Assembly: GCF_964253025.1 (NCBI RefSeq)
Contig: NZ_CAXUQC020000001.1
Location: 3,472,001-3,536,000, forward strand
Source of the DNA: Rhizobacter sp964253025
Lineage (GTDB): Bacteria > Pseudomonadota > Gammaproteobacteria > Burkholderiales > Burkholderiaceae_C
Length of the DNA stretch: 64,000 nucleotides
Reading direction: 5' to 3'
A model generated the notes under the pieces. That model was not told where the DNA came from, made no database searches, and worked only from the letters and a program-made list of their open reading frames with translations. Below, in pieces: positions 8,083 through 15,529 of the stretch. How positions within the stretch are numbered: position 1 is the first letter of the stretch; every line of letters starts with the position of its first letter. A program made the position numbers and the translations under genes.

Positions 8083-8823
8083 TCACGCCATGGCGGACAT
8101 CAGGCTGGCCTCCTCGGCCGTCAGGCGTTCGACCAGGGCGCGCACATGAGCCAGGTGGCGGGCCTCCTGTTGCAAGGCAACGGCGAACTGCTTGGCGATG
8201 TCGGCATGGCCGGAGCGGTCGGCCAGGTCGATGAGCATCTCCCAGCCGGCGTTGTCCAGCAATTCGGCATCGAGCATCACGTGGAGTGACTGCACGAGCG
8301 ACGTGCGCGGGTCGTTCATGGCCTGCACGAGTCCCATGCTTTCAACCCCGACCAGGTCGGCGCACGGTGTCTGAGCGGTCGGGTCCGCCCCCAGCTGCCG
8401 AATGGCATCCACCACCATCATCATGTGCTGCGCTTCCTCGTCGTGGAACTGCGTCAGCGCCGCCAGGTCCGCCGCGTCTAGCGGCTCGTCGGCCACGCTG
8501 CACTTGGCCAGCAGCGTCTCGTAGAGGCGCACGCCGCCGCGCTCGAAGGCCAGGCGTTCGCCCAGCTTGTCGATGAGGACTTGCGGACGTTTGCCGGTGA
8601 TCATGTCGACGCCCGACTTGAGCACGCCCTTGACCGTGCCGGGTGGCGGAACGGAACCGAGGGCGTCGGCTTCGTCGGCATAGTCCGCCCGCACCTGCAC
8701 GTCGCCACGGGCGCTGGTGTCGACGGCCCCGAAGGCCTCGAGCCCCGCTTCCATCTCCGCCGTGTCCTTGGGCGACATGTGAATGCCCGTCTTGTTGCCG
8801 CCCAGTTGTGTAGAGTTTTCCAT
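8083..8823 (-). CDS. ferritin-like di-iron domain protein
   Basis: A 246-residue protein whose second half (from about residue 85) is a four-helix ferritin-like bundle. Candidate metal ligands are E in VRLYETLL, the EExxH motif in FHDEEAQHMM, E in MLDAELLDNAG and the ExxH motif in QQEARHLAHVRAL. The first 80 residues are polar and acidic. No ferritin pore or ferroxidase signature beyond these ligands is visible, so iron storage, oxidation or stress protection are all possible. It lies 33 bp after the larger ferritin-like gene and is probably co-transcribed with it. Start ATG 8823 has GAAGGA upstream. Confidence 0.7.
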   Translation of the reverse strand: MENSTQLGGNKTGIHMSPKDTAEMEAGLEAFGAVDTSARGDVQVRADYADEADALGSVPPPGTVKGVLKSGVDMITGKRPQVLIDKLGERLAFERGGVRLYETLLAKCSVADEPLDAADLAALTQFHDEEAQHMMMVVDAIRQLGADPTAQTPCADLVGVESMGLVQAMNDPRTSLVQSLHVMLDAELLDNAGWEMLIDLADRSGHADIAKQFAVALQQEARHLAHVRALVERLTAEEASLMSAMA

Positions 8824-8856
8824 CTGTGTGTCCTTCGATCTGTAGGGGGTTCGCGC

Positions 8857-10023
8857 TCAGGCGGCCTTGGCGACGTTGAGTTCGGTACCCGGTCGCCAGC
8901 GGTAGCCGCCAGCCACGAGCTCGGTGGGCGAGCCCTCCGAATTGAGGTGGCGTCGGTACTCGATCGACCGCGGGTTCTCCAGGGCCTTGTCGACGAACTG
9001 CGTGCCGTCGGCCCGCAAGTCCACCTCCGCGGCCAGCACCTGGCGCACGAACTCGCGCTGCGAGGTGATCGGAATCGGGTCGGGAAGAACAGCCGGCAGG
9101 ATCTCCGCCACGTCCCGCTTCTCGATGTTCTGGAAGTGCTCGATGGCCACGTGCAGCTGCCCCAGCTCGTAGTCGAGGAAGCGCTCCCACAGCGCCTTGA
9201 TGCGCGGGTTGGTTTCCTGCATGGCGCAGCCGTGGTAGTTGTAGACCTCGGTTGCTTCGTGCAACACCCACTTCTCCAGCCACGACTCGTGCGGGTCGAT
9301 GATCGACTCGTACTGGGTGGTGTGCTGCTCTTCGATTGAAGCGATCTCGGCGTACAGCAGCCGCGCCATCGGGTCGGAGAACAGCGGTCCGACGTTCATG
9401 TAGTAGTTGTGCGTCTGCTGCTCCGCCGCCATGATGGTGAGCGCATGCAGCTTGGACAGGGGCGCCGCCGTTGTGCGGTCATAGTGTTCGCGCAGGTCGT
9501 CGAGCGGGTCGCGGTGCTCGTCGACCGTCGGGCGTCCCGGCAGGATGTCGGTGTAGCTCTGCAGGATGTTGTTGGCGTCCTTGCCCTCGAGGCGGTCGAG
9601 CAGCGCGGAATAGCGGTGCATGTGGTCGAAGTCCTCGAGCAGGCCGAAGCGGTACACCTGCGCCAGGTACGGGTCCGGCTCACGCAAGGCCACGCCGGCC
9701 GTGACATCGATTGCCACCTGCTCATAGGCGATGGTGGTCTCGAGGGGTGAGTGGTCGGCGCCGATCAGCCAGTTGATCGTGGTGGCCTGGTGCTGCTCCA
9801 CGCGCCGCAGTTGAGCCAGCACGGGTTGCAGCGCCTTGTTCATCCGCGCGCAAGCGTGGGAAAAGCGCAAGGCTTCCATCTCCAGGCCATTGTTGAGGAT
9901 GATGTGCACGCGGGTGTAGGCATCGTCGTCGAGCTTGCTGATGGGCTTTTGCACCATGTCGCGCCAGGTGAAGCGCTGTCGATCGAGCGGCGTGCCGCGG
10001 TTGTCGAGAATGTTCAGTGCCAT
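8857..10023 (-). CDS. large ferritin-like family protein (388 aa)
   Basis: A 388-residue, Glu/His-rich, all-helical protein. Paired motifs typical of di-metal four-helix bundles recur: EMEALRFSHACARMN, EQHQATTINWL, EEQHTTQYES, ATEVYNYHGCAMQETN and ELGQLHVAIEHFQNIEKRD. These suggest one or two ferritin-like bundles binding iron or manganese, but no named enzyme is recognised. ATG 10023 is chosen because AAGGAG lies 6 nt upstream and the N-terminus MALNILDNRGTPLD looks natural; the longer frame from 10206 is Arg/Pro-rich and rejected. It is first in a two-gene unit with the protein at 8083-8823 and is preceded by a 196-nt leader holding an 11-codon ORF. Confidence 0.65.
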   Translation of the reverse strand: MALNILDNRGTPLDRQRFTWRDMVQKPISKLDDDAYTRVHIILNNGLEMEALRFSHACARMNKALQPVLAQLRRVEQHQATTINWLIGADHSPLETTIAYEQVAIDVTAGVALREPDPYLAQVYRFGLLEDFDHMHRYSALLDRLEGKDANNILQSYTDILPGRPTVDEHRDPLDDLREHYDRTTAAPLSKLHALTIMAAEQQTHNYYMNVGPLFSDPMARLLYAEIASIEEQHTTQYESIIDPHESWLEKWVLHEATEVYNYHGCAMQETNPRIKALWERFLDYELGQLHVAIEHFQNIEKRDVAEILPAVLPDPIPITSQREFVRQVLAAEVDLRADGTQFVDKALENPRSIEYRRHLNSEGSPTELVAGGYRWRPGTELNVAKAA

Positions 10024-10076
10024 GGGTACTCCTTGTGTGGGGCTGGGTGGCGGCGGGCGGCTGGACTGACACGCCG

Positions 10077-10097
10077 CGCGGCAAGCGGTGTGCCGCG
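10077..10097 (-). promoter_or_regulatory. leader hairpin upstream of ferritin-like operon
   Basis: CGCGGCA and TGCCGCG form a perfect 7-bp stem around a 7-nt loop in the stretch between the 11-codon ORF (10219-10254) and the large ferritin-like gene. A second, smaller stem (CCGTC/GACGG) lies further upstream. Together with the short ORF this has the layout of an attenuator-type leader, but no competing structure was demonstrated. Confidence 0.3.
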
Positions 10098-10218
10098 GGC
10101 GACCGGGTTCGGCCGGTCCCGCCGTCCGACGAGGACGGTTGCCGGGATGTGCTTCCGGGCGCAGTGGCAGCCCGATCGGCGCTGCATCGGCGAACGCCGG
10201 GCGCACGAGGAAAGCGGG

Positions 10219-10254
10219 CTATTCGATCGGGCCGCTCAGGATTTGAATGGGCAT
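10219..10254 (-). CDS. 11-codon leader ORF MPIQILSGPIE
   Basis: An ORF too short for routine annotation: ATG at 10254, then 11 codons reading MPIQILSGPIE and a TAG stop. It has a near-consensus ribosome site (GAAGGAGTCACC before the ATG), closely resembling that of the downstream ferritin-like gene (ACAAGGAGTACCC). It sits 195 nt upstream of that gene on the same strand. It may be a leader peptide, a small standalone peptide or the remnant of a gene lost by deletion. The peptide itself resembles no family I know. Confidence 0.4.
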   Translation of the reverse strand: MPIQILSGPIE

Positions 10255-10318
10255 GGTGACTCCTTCGAATGGGTCTGCCCATGCGGCAACCCGCGTGCCG
10301 AAAACCGCTGCCCGACTT

Positions 10319-10918
10319 TCAACGCGGCGTTGTCTGACGGCGCGTGCGAAGCGTGATGGACCACCGCAGCTCGTCGGTCGGTGCCACGCTGTGTTGCCAC
10401 TGCCAACGCGCGGGCCCGCCGATCAGATAGGCAGACCGCGGTGCCACGTGGGCCGTCAGTACCTGGCGCCGGCTCTTCGTCCCGGGAGGCCAGGGCCGGA
10501 ACCGCAGGCGTGCCCAGCCGCCGAGCGAGACGCCGGCGACCAGCTCGAAGTCCGGGACGTCGCGGTGCCACCCCAGGGGCGTGCCGGCGGCGTAGCGGGA
10601 CACCAGTGCGTCCTCGAACAAGCGCGCCTCCACGCCCGCCAAGCCGGCGATGCGCGACCTCAGCGGGATGAGGAAGTCGGGAAGCGGGTCGCCGGGCAGC
10701 AGGGTGTTGGTGTCGAAGTCGAAGCGGCTGCCGAAGGACAGCACCTCGCGACGGGCGGTGTAGCCCTTGTACTGCGCGGGCGCCAGCGGCAGCTGCCCGA
10801 CCGCGGCGATCAGCGCGGCCTCTTCCGTTTCGTCGATGAATGCCGGCTCGTAGTGCCAGCCAAGCGGCCATCCCCCGCCGTCGTCGTCCTCATCGAAGAG
10901 ATTCCGCTGTCCGTCCAT
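10319..10918 (-). CDS. alkB: AlkB-type DNA dealkylase (2-oxoglutarate/Fe(II) dioxygenase)
   Basis: A 199-residue Fe(II)/2-oxoglutarate dioxygenase of the AlkB group, which removes methyl groups such as 1-methyladenine and 3-methylcytosine from DNA or RNA by oxidation. The iron triad is visible as H118 and D120 (GWHRDVPDF) and H176 (WQHSVAP). The 2-oxoglutarate arginine and substrate arginine follow in RWSITLRTRR. KGYTARREVLSFGSRFDFD is the nucleotide-recognition region, as in the short ALKBH-like members. Substrate (DNA or RNA) cannot be decided. It lies 51 bp after the ABC exporter gene on the same strand; no Ada gene is in the window. Confidence 0.88.
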   Translation of the reverse strand: MDGQRNLFDEDDDGGGWPLGWHYEPAFIDETEEAALIAAVGQLPLAPAQYKGYTARREVLSFGSRFDFDTNTLLPGDPLPDFLIPLRSRIAGLAGVEARLFEDALVSRYAAGTPLGWHRDVPDFELVAGVSLGGWARLRFRPWPPGTKSRRQVLTAHVAPRSAYLIGGPARWQWQHSVAPTDELRWSITLRTRRQTTPR

Positions 10919-10969
10919 CCCGCGCAGATGGGGATCCGCGAACGGATCGCAACCATCGGCGCTCGCGCG

Positions 10970-12784
10970 TCAGGCCGCGATGACCGTCAACGGTTCACCG
11001 TCAGCCGGCGTCGCCGTGGCGGCGCCCTGCCGCATGGCAGCAAAGAGCGGCTGGCGAGCAGCCAGTTCGTTCGGCGTGCCGATGTCGACGATGCGGCCTT
11101 CGACCATGAAAACCACGCGATCGAAGTGCGGCAACAACGCCATGCGGTGCACGGCGGAGACGATGCACGCATCCGGGCAGGCGGCATCCAGTCGCTCATG
11201 AACGAGTTGCTCGGTCAGCGCGTCCAGTGCGCTGGTCGGCTCGTCCAGCAACAGCAGCGAGCTGCCTCGGGCCGCCAGCACGCCCCGGGCCAGCGCCAGC
11301 CGCTGGCGTTGTCCGCCCGAGAGGTTGAATCCTCGCTCGGACATCGGGGTGTCCAGGCCGCGAGGCAGGTCGGCCAGCACGCCATCGAGCGCGCTGATGT
11401 GAATGGCGCGCGACAGGTCGGCTTCGGCCACCTCTTCGTCGAAGGCGAGGTTCTCCCGCATGGTGGCCTCGAACACCTCGGCTTCCTGCGGAATGAGCGT
11501 CGCGACATCCGCCAGGTGGCGCCTGCCGAGTTGCGCGACCCCATCGACTTCCACGTGACCGCGGTCGGCGTCGTATAGCCCCGCCATGACACGCAGCAAG
11601 GTGCTCTTGCCGGAGCCGCTCGGCCCGACCAGCGCGATCCGCTCACCACGCTCCAGGCGCAACTGGATGCCCTGGATGCCGCCGCGCTCCGCTTGTCCAT
11701 GGCTGAAGCCGAGGCCATGCAGTTCGATGCGCTTCCAGTCCGGAGGCAAGGCCGGGCCGCGCTCGAGCGGTTCGGGCGCGTCGCGGATGACATCCGCGCT
11801 GGCGAAGTCGGTCTGCGTGCGCGCGAGGTTCTGGTAGTTCGACGCCATGGCGCCCAGCACCCCTGAGGCCTGCTGGGCGTACTGGTAGACCATGAAGAGG
11901 CTGCCGATCATCAGCGTGCCGCCCGCCGCAGCGGCGGCCGACGGCGTGGACGACATCGCGTAGACGACCACGAGCCCCCAGGTGAGGCCGAGCATCATCA
12001 GGTCGACGGCGCACCACTTCCATTCGTTCAGCACGATGGAGCGGCGCAGCGGCTCGAAGATCGCCAGCATGCGGTGGTCCAGCAAGCGGCGAGTGGCTTC
12101 CTGCAGGCGCAGGCTCGCCACGGCCGAGATGTTGCCGACGAAGTCGAGCAGCCGGGCGGCGTAGCGCCGGTCGGCCTGGTTCTCGCGTGCGGCCAGGCGC
12201 ATCAGTGCGCGGTCGAAACGGACGATCATCACGGCCGTGAAGACGAAGCCGCACAGGGCCAGCGCGCCGGTCATGTGAGACAGCAGCATCAACGCCACCA
12301 AGGGCCCGGCGATGTTGATGAAGTTCTGCAGGTAGATGAACTGGCTTTGCGTGAAGCTGCCCAGCGCCGTGCTGGCCTGGTGAACGCGATGCTGCAGGTC
12401 CCCGGAATGGTGGCGTTCGTGCCAGGTGAGCGGCGCGTGGCACAGTCGCTGGTACAGCGCATCGGCGACGCCGCGGCGCACGCGCAGCGCAACGGACCGC
12501 TCCATCACCCGGGCGGGACCATGCAGCAGCCACATGCCCACCTGGAGCGCGACGATGGCGGCGATCCAGCCGCCCGCCGCCGGCAGGCCTTTGCGCCCAC
12601 CCACCTGGATGCTGTTGATGGCCTGCGCCGCAATCCACGGCGAGCCCAGCTTGAGCAATTGCGAACTGCCCAGCAGACCGAGGGCCGCCACGAAGCGAAG
12701 CCTCGCCCCACGCGCATGCGCCCAGACGTGGCGGTAAAGCGTGGCGAGCGGCGTTGGAATGAGTTGCGCGGCGGCGTGGGACAT
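10970..12784 (-). CDS. ABC exporter, fused permease and ATPase
   Basis: A 604-residue ABC transporter half-molecule: an N-terminal six-helix membrane domain (about residues 25-320) and a C-terminal ATPase. The ATPase shows Walker A GPSGSGKST, Q-loop TLIPQEAEVF, signature LSGGQRQRLALARG, Walker B LLLLDEPTSALD and the switch histidine in VSAVHRM. It should act as a homodimer in the inner membrane exporting lipid, peptide or drug-like substrates; the substrate is not predictable. The start MSHAAAQL at 12784 is followed by a basic stretch before the first helix. It is divergent from the OXLD1-like/AraC pair, with 197 bp between. Confidence 0.88.
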   Translation of the reverse strand: MSHAAAQLIPTPLATLYRHVWAHARGARLRFVAALGLLGSSQLLKLGSPWIAAQAINSIQVGGRKGLPAAGGWIAAIVALQVGMWLLHGPARVMERSVALRVRRGVADALYQRLCHAPLTWHERHHSGDLQHRVHQASTALGSFTQSQFIYLQNFINIAGPLVALMLLSHMTGALALCGFVFTAVMIVRFDRALMRLAARENQADRRYAARLLDFVGNISAVASLRLQEATRRLLDHRMLAIFEPLRRSIVLNEWKWCAVDLMMLGLTWGLVVVYAMSSTPSAAAAAGGTLMIGSLFMVYQYAQQASGVLGAMASNYQNLARTQTDFASADVIRDAPEPLERGPALPPDWKRIELHGLGFSHGQAERGGIQGIQLRLERGERIALVGPSGSGKSTLLRVMAGLYDADRGHVEVDGVAQLGRRHLADVATLIPQEAEVFEATMRENLAFDEEVAEADLSRAIHISALDGVLADLPRGLDTPMSERGFNLSGGQRQRLALARGVLAARGSSLLLLDEPTSALDALTEQLVHERLDAACPDACIVSAVHRMALLPHFDRVVFMVEGRIVDIGTPNELAARQPLFAAMRQGAATATPADGEPLTVIAA

Positions 12785-12981
12785 GGTGGTTCGCGAGGCG
12801 GTCGAAGGACCAGCGCCTGCACTCTACGGGTTCACCCGCGGGTTCGGCAGTCAGGGCCGCGCCATGGCGCGTGTCCGAATCTGCCTGACACGACCCGCAC
12901 GCACTCGAGCGGCATGAAACCGCGGCGTCTTCCCGGGACAGGGCCGCTTGCCTGTAGAGTCGTGGGGCCGAACTGATCCCG

Positions 12982-13299
12982 ATGTTGCCCGATGCCTCGT
13001 TGCCCCGCTGCCTCGCCGGCCTGCCCCCAACGCGCCGCGACATGACAGCCGCCCGCATGCTCATCTGCAGCCTGCCGCAGGCGCGCGACGTATTCGCCGA
13101 CGTGGCCGCGCGATTGCGTGCGGCCGGCCAAGCATTCCGCCCTGCTCCGCCCGAGCCGGACAACTGCTGCGGCCGGGGCTGCAACGGGTGCGTCTGGGAA
13201 GGCTTCTATGCCGCGGCGAACTACTGGCAAGACGACGCTCTCGACCTGCTCGAAGCCCGCGGCCGGCTTTGCGCTCACCCGTCGCACTTGGCGCCATGA
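12982..13299 (+). CDS. oxidoreductase-like (OXLD1) domain protein
   Basis: A small protein (105 aa from the first ATG; ATG 13042 or 13057 are possible later starts) carrying the Oxidored-like motif (PF09791): PPEPDNCCGRGCNGCVWEGF, with four close cysteines at residues 62, 63, 67 and 70, then YAAANYWQDDALDLLEA. The cysteine cluster could bind a metal. The family is also found in mitochondria and plants, but its function is not settled. Its TGA overlaps the ATG of the AraC-type regulator by 4 nt, so the two are translationally coupled. Confidence 0.7.
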   Translation: MLPDASLPRCLAGLPPTRRDMTAARMLICSLPQARDVFADVAARLRAAGQAFRPAPPEPDNCCGRGCNGCVWEGFYAAANYWQDDALDLLEARGRLCAHPSHLAP

Positions 13300-14156
13300 C
13301 CCTGGATCACCTCGCTCCCCTCCTCGATCACTTCAAGGTGCGGGCACGACTGTTCCACGCAGGCCCGCTGTGCGGCAGCCCCCACTACGGTGCCGGCGCC
13401 GGTGTCGGCTTTCTCCACGTATTGCGCGCCGGCACGCTGGAGATCGTGCACCCGGCCGGCGAGCATGGGCTGCCAGCGCGGCTGCACCTCACCGAGCCGA
13501 CGCTGCTGCTCTACGCGCGTCCGGTGCCTCACCAGTTCATCTGCTCGGCAACGGCCCCCGCGGACCTCGTCTGTGCGTCCATCGCCTTCGAAGGCGGCGC
13601 GCAGCACCCGCTGGTGCAGGGCCTTCCGCCCTTGCTGAGCGTTCCGCTCCAGGCCTTCGGGAATGCGCACCTGAGCTTGCAGCTGCTCTTCGACGAGGCG
13701 GACGCGGTGCGCGCCGGCCAGCAGCTGCTGGCCGACCGGCTGGTCGAAGTCGTGTTGGTGCAGGTGCTGCGCTGGCTGCTGGACAGCGACATCTCGCGCC
13801 GACCTCATCACGGCCTGTTGGCGGGACTCGCCCATCCTGGCCTTGCGCGGGCGCTGACGGCCATGCACGAGCAGCCGGCGCAAGCGTGGACGATTGCGGC
13901 ACTGGCCCGTGAGGCCGCCATGTCGCGAAGCGCCTTCGCTCTGGCGTTCAAGCGGACCGTTGGTGAGCCACCTGCCGCGTACCTGTCGCAGTGGCGGCTG
14001 TCGATCGCCCGCCAGCGCCTGGCGGCCGGCCACCCGCTCAAGCAGGTGGCCGGTGATGTGGGCTACCAGAGCGCATCCGCACTGTCGCGCGCCTTCGCGT
14101 TGCGCGAAGGCGCGTCTCCGCGCGAATGGCTGCGCGGTCAGGCCGGCCCGGCCTGA
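13296..14156 (+). CDS. AraC family transcriptional regulator
   Basis: A 286-residue regulator with an N-terminal cupin-type sensing domain (AraC-type ligand domain, about residues 10-170: AGPLCGSPHYGAGAGVGFLH, then PTLLLYARPVPHQF) and a C-terminal double helix-turn-helix. The latter is seen in WTIAALAREAAMSRSAFALA and LKQVAGDVGYQSASALSRAF. This layout matches cupin-6 AraC activators that respond to a small ligand or redox cue. Start ATG 13296 overlaps the stop of the upstream OXLD1-like gene (ATGA). The target is unknown; the divergent ABC exporter and the coupled upstream gene are candidates by position. Confidence 0.85.
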   Translation: MTLDHLAPLLDHFKVRARLFHAGPLCGSPHYGAGAGVGFLHVLRAGTLEIVHPAGEHGLPARLHLTEPTLLLYARPVPHQFICSATAPADLVCASIAFEGGAQHPLVQGLPPLLSVPLQAFGNAHLSLQLLFDEADAVRAGQQLLADRLVEVVLVQVLRWLLDSDISRRPHHGLLAGLAHPGLARALTAMHEQPAQAWTIAALAREAAMSRSAFALAFKRTVGEPPAAYLSQWRLSIARQRLAAGHPLKQVAGDVGYQSASALSRAFALREGASPREWLRGQAGPA

Positions 14157-14187
14157 CCGGGCCGGCAGGCGACGTCCGCGCGTCGCC
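14137..14187. terminator. two back-to-back hairpins between convergent genes
   Basis: The first hairpin (14137-14159) pairs GGTCAGGCCG with CGGCCTGACC around a 3-nt loop and includes the stop codon of the AraC gene. The second (14168-14187) pairs GGCGACG with CGTCGCC around TCCGCG. They fill the 39-bp gap between two convergent genes and probably end both transcripts. Confidence 0.55.
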
Positions 14188-14195
14188 TCGACCGA

Positions 14196-15428
14196 TCACC
14201 AGTTCTTCTGCTGCGAGACCCACTTGCCCGTCGTGAACGCGCCGCCTGGCGCCAGGAAGCTGGCGCGACGGTCGGTCTCGTCGGCCAGATGCCAACGCAG
14301 CCAGGCCACGATGGCCGGCAGGCCTTCTCGCGCAGCGTTGATGTGAGTCGCGCCGGTGATCACCGTGAAGAAGACGGGCGTGGTCGTCGCGGTGTAGTCG
14401 TTGCGGCAGTTCGGCGTGGCGGTGGTGTCCTCGGAGCCACAGATGTATGCCGCCGGCTTGCGCAGGTTGCGCGAACCTTGGCCGTCGAACGAGCCGCCCG
14501 CCACATGGATGGTGGTCTTCAGGCGTGGGTCGCTCGCGATGGCGAAGGTCCCCACAGAACCCCTCGAGTGACCGCCCGCCGCGATCCGAGCGGTGTCGAT
14601 CTTCTGGTAGTACGGACTGGCCGGACGGCCGTTCTCGGCGATCAACCAGTCGATGGCGGCCTTCATCTCGCTGCCGCTGCTGGTCGAGGTTTCCGAGTAG
14701 ACGATGAAGCCGTGGGACGCGATGCGCCGCAGGTGGAAATCGTAGTTGCTCGGTCCGGTGCCTGCACCAGGCCCCCAGATGAAGACGGGGTGCTTGAGGC
14801 CGTTCGCGCCGAGCGTGGCGGGGTGCACGACCCAACCCGCCCGCGCGGGACCGGTGTTCGTGGCCGCGTTGGTGGCAAACGGCCCGTCGGCGTCCACGCT
14901 GCTCACGGGCGGCAGCGTACCGCCGCCGGTCGGAGGCGGCTCGTCGCCGCGTTGCCCGCTCAGCACGATGTCGTCGACCGTGTAGCTCTCGAGGCCGCTG
15001 CTGCCGGACACGGCGAAGCGCAGGCGGATCTGTGCCTGGTTGGCCGCTGCCTCGGGGAGCGCGATGGTGGTGGGCCCGAAGGCCGACCGCGTGGACTCGA
15101 GCGTGGTGAACGCGCCGCCGTTGATCGACACGGACGCGACACCGGCCTCGCCGAGGTCCAGGCCGCTGGTGCTGCGGGAGAATGTGAGCGACAGGCGCGA
15201 CACACCCGTCGTGTCGATCGGGGCGGAGGTGATCGCGCCCTTGCCAGAGCCGAAAGCTCCCGCCAGCCGCGCGCTGGCGTCGCTCACGTACACACTGCCA
15301 CTGCCCGAGAACTGGCCGAGGCCGCCGTCGAACCGTTCCTGGAACACGACGGTCTGGGCGCTGGCCGCGGCGGCCAGCAGCACCAGCGCCGCACCGAGCG
15401 CGCTGTTGCGCATCGAGATGAAAGTCAT
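14196..15428 (-). CDS. secreted PETase/cutinase-like esterase with N-terminal beta-sandwich
   Basis: A 410-residue exported protein. Residues 1-24 form a signal peptide (cleavage after ASA). Residues 26-158 look like a jelly-roll beta-sandwich with strand-rich repeats (FSGSGSVYVSDASARLAG, YTVDDIVLSG) as in carbohydrate-binding or MAM-like domains. A Pro/Gly linker follows, then an alpha/beta hydrolase from about 180. Catalytic residues: S288 in GHSRG, D334 in CGSEDTT, H362 in GATHIN; C330 and C341 may form a disulphide. The RRIASHGFIVYSE and YYQKIDTARIAAGGHSRGS segments resemble polyester hydrolases of the PETase/cutinase group. ATG 15428 has AAAAGGAGA upstream. The substrate is inferred only. 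Confidence 0.72.
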   Translation of the reverse strand: MTFISMRNSALGAALVLLAAAASAQTVVFQERFDGGLGQFSGSGSVYVSDASARLAGAFGSGKGAITSAPIDTTGVSRLSLTFSRSTSGLDLGEAGVASVSINGGAFTTLESTRSAFGPTTIALPEAAANQAQIRLRFAVSGSSGLESYTVDDIVLSGQRGDEPPPTGGGTLPPVSSVDADGPFATNAATNTGPARAGWVVHPATLGANGLKHPVFIWGPGAGTGPSNYDFHLRRIASHGFIVYSETSTSSGSEMKAAIDWLIAENGRPASPYYQKIDTARIAAGGHSRGSVGTFAIASDPRLKTTIHVAGGSFDGQGSRNLRKPAAYICGSEDTTATPNCRNDYTATTTPVFFTVITGATHINAAREGLPAIVAWLRWHLADETDRRASFLAPGGAFTTGKWVSQQKNW

Positions 15429-15529
15429 GCCGAGTCTCCTTTTGCTTGGTCGATGGCGAAAACCGCCGCGAACGGCGCAGCGCACCCTCGTCGCCAGCGG
15501 AGGGTGCGGGAGGGCCCGGCCGACGTGGG

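Noticed and set aside
10024..10206. N-terminal extension of the large ferritin-like protein
   Set aside because: Arg/Pro-rich, no ribosome site, and an excellent AAGGAG precedes the internal ATG at 10023.
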